Positions 1 through 5,574 of a stretch of 7,301 nt of DNA are shown piece after piece; the stretch's first letter is position 1; the number at the start of each line of letters is the position of its first letter. Source of the DNA: an uncultured Beijerinckiaceae bacterium (lineage in GTDB: Bacteria; Pseudomonadota; Alphaproteobacteria; Rhizobiales; Beijerinckiaceae). Location: NCBI GenBank assembly GCA_937863205.1, contig CALMGA010000472.1, forward strand, positions 1 through 7,301, read 5' to 3'. The notes below the pieces were generated by a model. It saw only the letters and a list, made by a program, of their open reading frames with translations, was not told the DNA's origin and made no database searches. A program made the translations under genes and the position numbers.

Positions 1-302
1 GCCGCCACGCACAAGACCGGCCTCGTCCACGACTGGCTGGTCAAGCGCCCGCGCTGGCACCTGCACGTCACGCCCACCAGCGCGTCCTGGCTCAACATGG
101 TGGGAGGGCTGGTTCGCCCTGCTCAGCCGTCGGCAACTGCAGCGGGCGGCCTTCGAAGCACGGACGAGCTTGAAGGCGCAATCCACGCCTACATCGAGCG
201 CCCAACGCCGACCCGAAGCCGTTCGCCTGGACCAAGCCCGCCGATGCCGTTCTGGCCAGCATCAGCCGCTTCTGTCAGCGAACTTCGGCCTCACACCACT
301 AA
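1..302 (+). pseudogene. IS630-family transposase, 3' remnant with frameshifts
   Basis: This is the C-terminal part of an IS630-family DDE transposase whose 5' part lies outside the window. The first frame (1-102) reads HKTGLVHDWL, then TPTSASWLNMV, the family's block just before the catalytic glutamate. The expected Glu codon (GAG, 104-106) is one base out of frame because of an extra G near 103. The second frame (104 to about 153) gives WFALLSRRQLQR. A one-base loss near 155 moves the reading into a third frame with RSTDELEGAIHAYIER. Another one-base loss near 202 leads to NADPKPFAWTKPADAVLASISRFCQR, ending at TAA 300-302. Reading the three segments together restores the usual family C-terminus, so this is a dead copy and not a short gene. 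Known of the family: IS630 elements target TA dinucleotides. Neither terminal inverted repeat was identified with confidence. The fragment meets the 3' end of a broken tonB gene. Confidence 0.9.
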
Positions 303-773
303 TTGAGGTTGCCATGTCGTGACCACGCGCCGGGTGCTGTCACCGGAGCCCTGCACCGGAGCGGCCGAGCGTGGGGCCTCCCTGGCCCTGTCCGACGTCG
401 GCGGCGCCGCCGCCTCGCTGGCCGGCGAGGCCGTGGATGCCTTGCTCTGCACGGTCTCGGGCTTCTCGACCTCGTTCGGCTTCTCGACCGGCTTCTCCGA
501 CACGAGGCGATCGGGGTCATCGGTGTCGGTCGGCTTGGCGACCGACAGCGTCTTTTCCTCGACCTTGGCCTGCTGCTCCGGCCGTACCGCGTCCTCGGCG
601 AGCAGGCCGGGCGGCAGATCGCTCGTTTCCGCATGCGGGGCCGTCATCTCCAGGCCGATCTCGATGGCCGGGGCGCCCATCGCGGCCTCCGTGTCCTCGG
701 CCTTGGCATAGGCTAGCGCCGCCGCGGCACCGTGGAGCAGAAAGGCGCAACGCCAAGCCTTCGGATGCGGCAA
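291..773 (-). pseudogene. tonB: TonB-like energy transducer, truncated, no C-terminal domain
   Basis: TonB couples the inner-membrane ExbB-ExbD proton channel to outer-membrane siderophore, heme and B12 receptors. The 160 residues read here resemble the N-terminal two thirds of rhizobial TonB. There is a short hydrophobic stretch (about residues 9-23), then TEAAMGAPAIEIGLEMTAP, and then a long acidic, Lys- and Pro-rich linker with a DDPDR motif and repeated VEKP/SEKP units (about residues 80-105). It ends with PVQGSGDSTRRVVTTWQ, the stretch that normally precedes the roughly 80-residue receptor-binding domain. That domain is absent: the frame stops just past the boundary with the IS630 remnant. 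The start is doubtful. TTG at 773 is the first candidate after an in-frame stop near 848, no convincing ribosome-binding site precedes it, and the membrane segment is short, so the 5' end may be damaged too. No exbB or exbD is present. Family identity is likely; function is very probably lost. Confidence 0.75.
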
Positions 774-819
774 GCAAAGGCGCTTCGACCTCGCGGGTTC
801 CGTTGATGGCAGGCTCGCA

Positions 820-847
820 CCAGTTCTTCCCCTCCAGTTCTTCCCCT
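820..847. repeat. Perfect tandem duplication of a 14-bp unit
   Basis: The unit CCAGTTCTTCCCCT occurs twice head to tail without mismatch (820-833 and 834-847). It lies between the divergently oriented tonB remnant and the small gene at 922. It could be a recent replication-slippage duplication or a paired binding site; the sequence does not distinguish these. Confidence 0.9.
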
Positions 848-910
848 AAAGTCTCGGATGCCTGCGCGTCTCATCACAAAGTAGGTTGCTTCGCGGTTGC
901 CACGACCATG

Positions 911-916
911 GGAGGA
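911..916 (+). promoter_or_regulatory. Strong ribosome-binding site for the 922 gene
   Basis: GGAGGA lies five bases before the ATG at 922. This near-ideal Shine-Dalgarno sequence is the main reason for calling the small downstream reading frame a gene and for choosing that ATG over the upstream in-frame codons. Confidence 0.7.
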
Positions 917-921
917 CTGTG

Positions 922-1107
922 ATGCGCTTGGCCGTGCACTTCACCGCTTACTGTAAGCCATTGGCACAAACCCTTACCGACTCTTGGCCGACATATTCGA
1001 CCTGTTTGCTGATCTGCGCGACTGCAGCAGTAATCGTGGCAGCAACGATCATGAACCCTGAAACAACGGCGATCTATGACGCCGCCTCGGCGATCATCGC
1101 GCCCTGA
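922..1107 (+). CDS. Small predicted membrane protein, unknown function
   Basis: This 61-residue protein is not recognised as a member of any family. It begins MRLAVHFTAYCKPLAQ. Its middle (about residues 27-44) is one hydrophobic, Ala/Ile/Val-rich stretch long enough for a single membrane helix, and the C-terminus is short and mildly hydrophobic (AASAIIAP). The N-terminal part carries a few positive charges, which suggests an N-in orientation (inference). Support for translation comes from the well-placed GGAGGA before the ATG and from base composition less GC-rich than the flanking genes, unlike a shadow frame of a high-GC gene. No partner gene sits next to it: the tonB remnant diverges on the left and about 330 bp without a clear gene follow on the right. 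It could be a small stress or envelope protein, or a chance frame with a lucky ribosome-binding site. Confidence 0.5.
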   Translation: MRLAVHFTAYCKPLAQTLTDSWPTYSTCLLICATAAVIVAATIMNPETTAIYDAASAIIAP

Positions 1108-1441
1108 ACCTTCGTTTCCTGATCCGGCGACTCGCACCGCCAGGCATTTTCCCGAACCGGACGTGGGATCCGGTCGGATGCTCCAAGGTGCTGAATGACA
1201 TCGGATACGTCCGCAAACGGCGGCTCGCCTTCCCTTGCGAAACGTTAGGCTCCCGCACGCGACGTCCCGCACTGGGCGATGCCACATCGGCGGTGCGCGC
1301 GTTCAGGGTGCCAAGGCTACGGGCGGCGCGGATGCGTTGCCACTTGTAGGACCGGCTCCACCGCGCCGACGCTCCTTCCCCGCTAGGCGAGGGCGGACAT
1401 GCCAGGGCATGCGCCGCTTGCCTGCGTCAGCGCACCATTGG
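1108..1441. other. Gene-free stretch with short palindromes
   Basis: No reading frame here has a convincing start, ribosome-binding site or recognisable protein sequence. Two structures stand out: the bulged palindrome at 1152-1177 (listed separately) and a short perfect palindrome at 1398-1411 (CATGCC, two bases, GGCATG). The second lies just past the stop of the minus-strand coiled-coil gene. It has no T-run after it on either strand, so it is not called a terminator. Confidence 0.5.
1152..1177. repeat. Bulged palindrome, possible intergenic repeat
   Basis: The left arm (1152-1161, CCGAACCGGA) pairs with the right arm (1169-1177, TCCGGTCGG) as nine base pairs with one bulged A, around a seven-base loop. 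It is about 45 bp past the stop of the small membrane-protein gene but has no T-run, so it does not look like a Rho-independent terminator. Short GC-rich palindromes between genes often belong to dispersed repeat families in rhizobia. Membership in such a family is inference and cannot be tested with one copy. Confidence 0.5.
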
Positions 1442-1819
1442 TCAGCCGCCGTGGTTTTCGTGATAATCCTGGTGCGGGTGTTCGGGCGCATGCGGCTCGC
1501 CGATCGTCTCGGTGCCGGCCTGTTCGGGTCGGGTCAGGGCGAGCCGGTTGTTCTTCAAAGCCGACAGCTTGGCTCCGAGATCCGCGATCGCCGTTGTTTC
1601 AACGAGCGGGCCGTCGTTGCCAAGGACGGCTTTCCTGACCTCTTCGAGCTTCCTGTCCATCGATCCATGCAGCTCTTTGCTCAAGCCTTCGAGCTTGGCT
1701 TCAAGGTTGGTGCTCAGCGCCTGAAGCGTTTCGCCGATCGCGATGACATGCTCGGTGAGTTCGATGGCATGCTTGGCAACGGCATCGATGTCGTCCTTGG
1801 CCTTCTGAAGATTGTACAT
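1442..1819 (-). CDS. Coiled-coil protein with His-rich C-terminal tail
   Basis: This 125-residue soluble protein is not recognised as a named family member. Residues 1-68 or so (from MYNLQKAKDDIDAVAKHAIEL) have a heptad-like pattern of Leu/Ile/Val/Ala with many Lys and Glu, typical of an amphipathic helix or coiled coil. After a break (GNDGPLVE) a second helical stretch (IADLGAKLSALKNNRLAL) follows. The last 18 residues (EPHAPEHPHQDYHENHGG) contain five histidines and several acidic residues, a possible metal-binding tail (inference). The ATG at 1819 is preferred because GGGGAGG ends four bases before it. An upstream in-frame ATG (1873) would add 18 residues without a comparable site. The gene stands alone and diverges from the MFS gene. 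Possible roles include a scaffold or phage-like structural protein; none is supported by context. Confidence 0.7.
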   Translation of the reverse strand: MYNLQKAKDDIDAVAKHAIELTEHVIAIGETLQALSTNLEAKLEGLSKELHGSMDRKLEEVRKAVLGNDGPLVETTAIADLGAKLSALKNNRLALTRPEQAGTETIGEPHAPEHPHQDYHENHGG

Positions 1820-2216
1820 GAAGCCTCCCCGAGCAGCGTGCCCAAATCGCTGCCGACCTCTTGGTTCTACCATCTAATTGGTTCGAGCCGCTTGCAGAAG
1901 GTCTGACAGCATCCTCGGCCGTAAAGCCGGCACCGTTCGTCGGAAGGAGGGCTTGCCGGTCCGGCGGTCGGAACGTCATCCGCCAGAGCGCGCCGACCGT
2001 CCCGCATGCTCCCGCACACCCGTTCCCGGATGTTCCCCGCCCGATCAGCCTTGCGAAAGTGCGAGCAGGTCTTGTCGCCCGCAACGTCGCGGGTTGCGCT
2101 TCGCCATCGATGGCAAGTGCATGGCAGGCAGCCGCCCACGGCGCGGCTTTCGTCTCGGAACGGCCTTATCGCGCCCCACATCCTCGCCTTACCGAGGTGC
2201 CGGCAAGGAGGTCGTA
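1820..2216. other. Divergent intergenic region before the MFS gene
   Basis: This stretch separates the minus-strand coiled-coil gene from the plus-strand transporter. The transporter frame stays open upstream to 1878, but the translation is Arg/Pro/Ser-rich with no hydrophobic or family-like sequence, so it is treated as non-coding. An in-frame ATG at 2121 would add 32 such residues. Two alternative hairpins share bases at 2078-2098: CCCGC (2078-2082) with GCGGG (2089-2093), or CGCAAC (2080-2085) with GTTGCG (2093-2098). Promoters for both flanking genes are expected here, but no clear -35/-10 pair was found. Confidence 0.45.
2205..2211 (+). promoter_or_regulatory. Ribosome-binding site that sets a CTG start
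   Basis: AAGGAGG, a full Shine-Dalgarno match, lies five bases before an in-frame CTG at 2217. No ATG, GTG or TTG in the transporter frame lies at a fitting distance. The codon that follows begins the expected N-terminus of the transporter family, so this site decides the start. Confidence 0.65.
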
Positions 2217-3482
2217 CTGAGGGCAGCGCCGACATCGTTCCTGTTCATCGTGCTGATGAGCCTTCTCGGCGCCATGTCCGCGCTTGGCACCGATATGGCG
2301 CTCGCCGCGGTGGAGCCGATGGCGCGCGACCTCAAGGTGACGCCCGGCGCGGTCGGCCTGTCGCTGTCGGCCTTCATGGTCTCCTTCGCGCTGGCGCCGC
2401 TCGCCTACGGGCCGATCTCCGACCGCTTCGGGCGGCGGCCGGTCGCGCTTGCCGCCTGCCTCGTTTACGTCGTGGGCGGGCTCGGCTGCGTCATGGCGCC
2501 GAACCTGCCGGTGCTGCTCGCATGCCGCTTCGTCCAGGGCGTCGGCGGCGGGGCCCGCCCGCTCGGCCTTGCCATCATCGGCGATCATTTCCGGGGCGCC
2601 GCCGCCCGCGAGAAGATGTCCTACGTGTCGGCGCTCGGCATGCTGGCACCGCTGCTCGCGCCCTCGATGGGGGCGCTCCTGATGGCGGCCGGCAGCTGGC
2701 GCCTGATCTACGTGTTCCTCACGGCAACGGGCGCGCTGGCGCTTTGGCTCGCCTGGGCGCGACTGGGCGAGTCGTTGCCGGCCGAGCGGCGCATAACGAT
2801 GGCGCCGCGCGCCATCGCCGCCAACTACGCGGTCGTGTTCCGCAGCCGCCGGTCGCTGCCCTTCGCCGTGATCGCCATGGCCATGTTCGGCGTCATCTTC
2901 GGCTACGTGTCGGGCTCGCCCTACGTGATGATCGGCGCGTTCCACCTCACGCCGTCCGCCTACGGCTTCACCTTCATGCTGAACTCGGCCGGCCTGCTCG
3001 TCGGCAGCCTCGCCAATGCGCGGCTCAACCGGCGCGGCATCGCCCCGCAGATCCTGCTGCTCGCCGGGCTCGCACTGGTGGTCGCGAACACGCTGGCGCT
3101 GGTCGCGATCACCCTCGTCGGCCGGTTTCACCCCGCTTTGGCCGGTTCAAGCGTGAAACTGTTCCTGCCCTTCCTGTTCGGCTGCATGGTCGGCTGCTCG
3201 GTGGCCAACACCAATGCGATCCAGCTCGCCATCGAGCCGCATCTGGCGATCGCCGGCACGGCCAGCGCGGCGGTGGTGTCGGCTCAGCTCGCCGTGGGCG
3301 CGCTTGCCGGTTACGGCGTTGCCGCGTTCTACGATGGCCGAACCGCGCTCTCCACGGTGGTGACGATCGCCGCGGCCGGCCTGTTGGGACTGGCGGCCTT
3401 CCTGCTGCGGACGCGCGAGGACGGCTCGCGCGGGGAATCATTCGGGAACGACCCGGTTCCGGTCTCGGCGCGGCGGACCTGA
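2217..3482 (+). CDS. MFS drug-resistance transporter, Bcr/CflA type
   Basis: This is a proton-driven inner-membrane exporter of the major facilitator superfamily, DHA1 group, closest in pattern to Bcr/CflA. Those proteins expel drugs or small metabolites; the substrate here is unknown. The 421 residues fit the usual length of about 400, with roughly twelve hydrophobic segments. Helix 1 (residues 8-30) contains the family-typical ALGTDMALAA. Motif A (GPISDRFGRRP, 65-75) lies between helices 2 and 3, and RFVQGVGGG marks helix 4. The most likely start is CTG at 2217, with AAGGAGG five bases upstream, giving LRAAPTSFLF, the expected family beginning. Alternatives are GTG 2250 or ATG 2256, which would cut into helix 1, or ATG 2121, which adds 32 unlikely residues. 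The gene has no operon partner, and no regulator gene lies beside it. Confidence 0.88.
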   Translation: MRAAPTSFLFIVLMSLLGAMSALGTDMALAAVEPMARDLKVTPGAVGLSLSAFMVSFALAPLAYGPISDRFGRRPVALAACLVYVVGGLGCVMAPNLPVLLACRFVQGVGGGARPLGLAIIGDHFRGAAAREKMSYVSALGMLAPLLAPSMGALLMAAGSWRLIYVFLTATGALALWLAWARLGESLPAERRITMAPRAIAANYAVVFRSRRSLPFAVIAMAMFGVIFGYVSGSPYVMIGAFHLTPSAYGFTFMLNSAGLLVGSLANARLNRRGIAPQILLLAGLALVVANTLALVAITLVGRFHPALAGSSVKLFLPFLFGCMVGCSVANTNAIQLAIEPHLAIAGTASAAVVSAQLAVGALAGYGVAAFYDGRTALSTVVTIAAAGLLGLAAFLLRTREDGSRGESFGNDPVPVSARRT

Positions 3483-3600
3483 CGCGTCGGAGCCCGCGCT
3501 ATTAATAAATTGGGCGAGATCGCGGCAGTCGGATGAACTCATTGCCAAGTCGTTGCGTTCTCAAGACATCCGCAATTCGTGCAAGCCGAGGCTGCGTCGT

Positions 3601-3780
3601 ATGAAGTGGGTTGCGATCAATACGCTCGGGGCCATGGTGTGGTTGCTGGGCGTCTTCTATGCCAGGGGACCGCAGTCCGGGATCTTCGCCGGCGGTGGCC
3701 ACCAGTTCTCCATCGGCTTGGCCTTCGGCGTCATCGGTCTGGCGATCCTGCTGTGGACCAACCTGCGGAGTACGACGTAG
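3601..3780 (+). CDS. Small two-helix membrane protein, unknown
   Basis: This 59-residue protein is not assigned to a family. It has two hydrophobic segments (about residues 5-20, NTLGAMVWLLGVFYA, and 38-53, GLAFGVIGLAILLW). A short Gly-rich loop (GPQSGIFAGGGHQFS) joins them, and the tail is short and polar. It would form a small hairpin in the inner membrane (inference). The ATG at 3601 has a weak GAGG about nine bases upstream; a TTG at 3553 would add 16 basic residues. It follows the MFS gene by 118 bp on the same strand, in a gap with an AT-rich patch (about 3501-3511), so it could have its own promoter. Its stop faces the stop of the parA-partner gene, with only seven bases between. Size, clear membrane pattern and tight convergence favour a real gene. 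Confidence 0.55.
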   Translation: MKWVAINTLGAMVWLLGVFYARGPQSGIFAGGGHQFSIGLAFGVIGLAILLWTNLRSTT

Positions 3781-3787
3781 CGGGGCG

Positions 3788-4261
3788 TTACGAGACCTTC
3801 TTTGCGCGCGTGGGCCGCTTCGCGCCGCTGTGAACCTTGCTTTGGAGAACGCTTCCGATCTTTGACTGGGGAAGCGCCGGCGTCTTTTTCACCTTGGCAG
3901 GCTTTTCCGCCTTCTGCGTCGCCTCGGCCATCTCGGCCCTGCCGGTGGCCAGTTCGATCACGTGCCGGCGAGCCCCGGCCTCATCGCTCCCGGTCCTGGC
4001 ATAGGCGCTGAGAGGATCGGCCTTCTTCACGAGCGCCCTCACGTCCGTTGGCGCCCAGTCGTCGAGGACCGCCGCAAGAACCTCCTCGCAGCTGGCTTCG
4101 CAGATGCGCCGCAGCAGTTCGGCCGTGATCGCCTTGTCCTTCAGCTGCTTCACCATTGCCTTGCGGGCGAAGTCGGATGCATCCGCCCGCACGGCGGGAA
4201 AGGCGTCGGGGTGGTTGGCGAGTGCGCGCAGCACCGCGCCGGCATCGAGACCTGCGGCCAT
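3788..4261 (-). CDS. Small basic-tailed protein coupled to parA
   Basis: This 157-residue protein is unknown by sequence but very likely works with the ParA-type ATPase encoded just upstream. Its ATG shares one base with the parA stop codon (TGATG at 4259-4263), a layout that usually gives translational coupling. The N-terminal two thirds (to about residue 105) look helical and soluble, with ALANHPDAFPAVRADASDFARKAMVKQLKDKAI near the start written here as a mix of Ala, Asp, Arg and Lys; the pair C-x3-C falls in RRICEASCEE. From about residue 115 the protein turns Lys-, Pro- and Ser-rich (KAEKPAKVKKT and later GAKRPTRAKK), a disordered basic tail able to bind nucleic acid (inference). No ParB nuclease or helix-turn-helix signature was seen. 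By position it could be the adaptor or centromere-binding partner of a type Ib-like partition pair, but a non-partition role is equally possible. Confidence 0.75.
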   Translation of the reverse strand: MAAGLDAGAVLRALANHPDAFPAVRADASDFARKAMVKQLKDKAITAELLRRICEASCEEVLAAVLDDWAPTDVRALVKKADPLSAYARTGSDEAGARRHVIELATGRAEMAEATQKAEKPAKVKKTPALPQSKIGSVLQSKVHSGAKRPTRAKKVS

Positions 4262-5178
4262 CAGAGCAGTCCTTTGATCTTGGCGGCCAACGGCGCCAGC
4301 GTGCCGTCGATGATCTTCGCCGTGTACTTCTGCGTGTAGGTGAGGTCCCCGCCCTTGATCAGCGCCTCCGACAGGCCGGCCGACTGCGGCACCCTGGCCG
4401 CGATCAGCCTGTAGGGCGACTCCGGCTTCTGCGTCGCCTCGATCAGCTGCTGGGTGATCGAGTGATGCTGCCGGATATCCTGCGTGCGCGTCAGCAGGAT
4501 GTGCGGGGCGCTTTTGGGCTTGCGCGACCGGCCGGACTTGCCGGCCCAGATGCTGCCGTGGAAGGCATCGAGGCCGTAGACCGAAAGGTAGTCGGGTATG
4601 GTGGGCACCATCACGAGATCGGCCATGCAGATCGCTGCCTCCGTCACCGGCGAGATACCCGGCGCGCAGTCGAAGATGATGAAATCGTAGTCCGTGGCGA
4701 GCGACTGGATCTCGTGGCTGAACAGGTGCCAGATCTTGCCATCGATCGCATTCATGCTGAGATCGCGGTTGGTCAACTCATAGAGCAGCTCGCGCTCCAC
4801 GATTCGCAGTTCGGGGCCACACGGCAGCAGCGACAGGCCGAGCGGACGCCCCTTGTGCATCGGAGCGCTCACCTCCTCGCAGATGATGTCGCGGACGGCG
4901 GCCTTGTTTTGATGGATCAGCCGCGCCTCGAGGAAAGCTTCGAGGGTCTTGTCGCCGCAGATCAGCTGCCACAGCAGGCTGTCGCCGGCGATGCAGACCG
5001 AGGCGCTGGCCTGCGGATCGAGATCAACGACGAGGACCCTGGCATCGAGGTCGTCCGCCGCCAGGGTCTCGGCGAGGCTGACGACCGTGGTCGTCTTGCC
5101 GACCCCGCCCTTCATGTTGGCGACGGCGATGAACTTGCCGCGGCGTGCCGCCGTCGATCCGATCGCATCCCTCGTCAC
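4261..5178 (-). CDS. ParA/MinD-family ATPase
   Basis: This is a deviant Walker-type ATPase of the ParA/Soj/MinD superfamily, which uses ATP-driven dimerisation on DNA or membrane to position plasmids, chromosomes or large complexes. The 305 residues show the signature P-loop KGGVGKTT (23-30, with signature Lys23 and catalytic-loop Lys28), the switch motif DLDPQASAS (52-60), and the Walker B strand FIIFDCAPG (166-174). The protein has no N-terminal helix-turn-helix domain, unlike type Ia plasmid ParA. It is longer than the minimal type Ib proteins, with an insert of about 60 residues after the second motif. The GTG at 5178 is chosen because GGGAG lies seven bases upstream and the first ATP-binding strand begins about 15 residues later. 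Upstream in-frame extensions run antisense through the B12 riboswitch and are rejected. It leads an operon with the small basic-tailed gene. No parB or replication gene is visible, so a plasmid origin is not shown. Confidence 0.9.
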   Translation of the reverse strand: MTRDAIGSTAARRGKFIAVANMKGGVGKTTTVVSLAETLAADDLDARVLVVDLDPQASASVCIAGDSLLWQLICGDKTLEAFLEARLIHQNKAAVRDIICEEVSAPMHKGRPLGLSLLPCGPELRIVERELLYELTNRDLSMNAIDGKIWHLFSHEIQSLATDYDFIIFDCAPGISPVTEAAICMADLVMVPTIPDYLSVYGLDAFHGSIWAGKSGRSRKPKSAPHILLTRTQDIRQHHSITQQLIEATQKPESPYRLIAARVPQSAGLSEALIKGGDLTYTQKYTAKIIDGTLAPLAAKIKGLL

Positions 5179-5207
5179 GGCTGTTCTCCCAAAATGCCCC
5201 ACGGAGT

Positions 5208-5255
5208 GCAACCGATGGCCTGCAGGAGCCAGCAACCCGACCAAGGATAGGTTGC
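5208..5255. repeat. GCAACC repeat cluster upstream of parA
   Basis: GCAACC occurs at 5208-5213 and 5232-5237, and its reverse complement GGTTGC at 5250-5255. The last two form a perfect inverted repeat with a 12-base spacer. They lie 30-80 bp upstream of the parA start, where partition operons often carry an operator or centromere. The hexamer is short and also occurs by chance elsewhere in the window, so a role is only a suggestion. Confidence 0.4.
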
Positions 5256-5319
5256 AAGGTCTCCGCAGCGCAATCGCTCGCCATCGCGGCGACGCTTTCC
5301 CCTTTCCGGCGCGTCCGAG

Positions 5320-5347
5320 TTGACACGCTCCCGCCCAGGCGTAAGGG
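5320..5347 (+). promoter_or_regulatory. Putative sigma-70 promoter of the cobW-cobN operon
   Basis: A perfect TTGACA -35 element (5320-5325) is followed after 16 bases by a weak -10, TAAGGG (5342-5347). Alphaproteobacterial housekeeping promoters often have a strong -35 and a degenerate -10. The position, just before the first stem of the riboswitch, is where the transcript is expected to begin. The -10 assignment is uncertain. Confidence 0.55.
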
Positions 5348-5350
5348 TGC

Positions 5351-5574
5351 GGCTCGCATCGGTCTTCCGCTTCGCCGCGGAAGCCAAGAGGGAATGTGGT
5401 GCGGCCGGCACCTGCGCGCTCGCGTTTGCCCGGCCAAAGCCACGGCTGCCCCCGCAACTGTCAGCGGCTGCCGCGCACTTGAGGATCGCCACGCGCGGTC
5501 CCGCCACTGGGTCACACCGGGAAGGCGTCGCGCGGAGGAACCACCGCGAGCCAGGAAACCTGCCGCTGCGAGTC
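5351..5574 (+). ncRNA. Adenosylcobalamin riboswitch
   Basis: This is a cobalamin-sensing leader that lowers expression of the downstream B12 genes when the coenzyme is plentiful. The closing stem P1 is visible as GGCTCGCA (5351-5358) pairing with TGCGAGTC (5567-5574), including one G-U pair. A perfect seven-base-pair hairpin follows (5364-5370 with 5377-5383), then the conserved core AAGCCAAGAGGGAATG (5381-5396). Further conserved elements are GCCACGGCTGCCCCCGCAAC (about 5439-5458), CACTGGGTCACACCGGGAAG (about 5504-5523) and the B12 box AGCCAGGAAACCTGCCG (5549-5565). The order and spacing match the family. It lies between the TTGACA promoter and cobW, on the cobW strand. Whether control acts on transcription or translation is not settled by the sequence. 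Confidence 0.95.

Noticed and set aside
303..922. Several plus-strand open frames opposite the tonB remnant
   Set aside because: They are antisense to TonB-like sequence with low-complexity Arg/Pro/Ser translations and no ribosome-binding sites.
1398..1411. Palindrome past the coiled-coil gene as its terminator
   Set aside because: The two-base loop is too small and no T-run follows on either strand.
1878..2216. N-terminal extension of the MFS transporter
   Set aside because: Arg/Pro/Ser-rich sequence without resemblance to the family, and a full ribosome-binding site lies just before 2217.
2166..3131. Long open frame on the minus strand opposite the MFS gene
   Set aside because: It lies wholly antisense to a well-supported transporter, and its translation is an Arg/Glu/Gln/His-rich string typical of a mirror frame in high-GC DNA.
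4156..5250. Long plus-strand open frame opposite parA
   Set aside because: It is antisense to an ATPase with all its motifs, with Arg-rich, family-free translation.
5179..5457. N-terminal extension of the ParA ATPase to an earlier in-frame start
   Set aside because: It would read antisense through the B12 riboswitch and gives no family-like sequence; the GTG at 5178 has a good ribosome-binding site.
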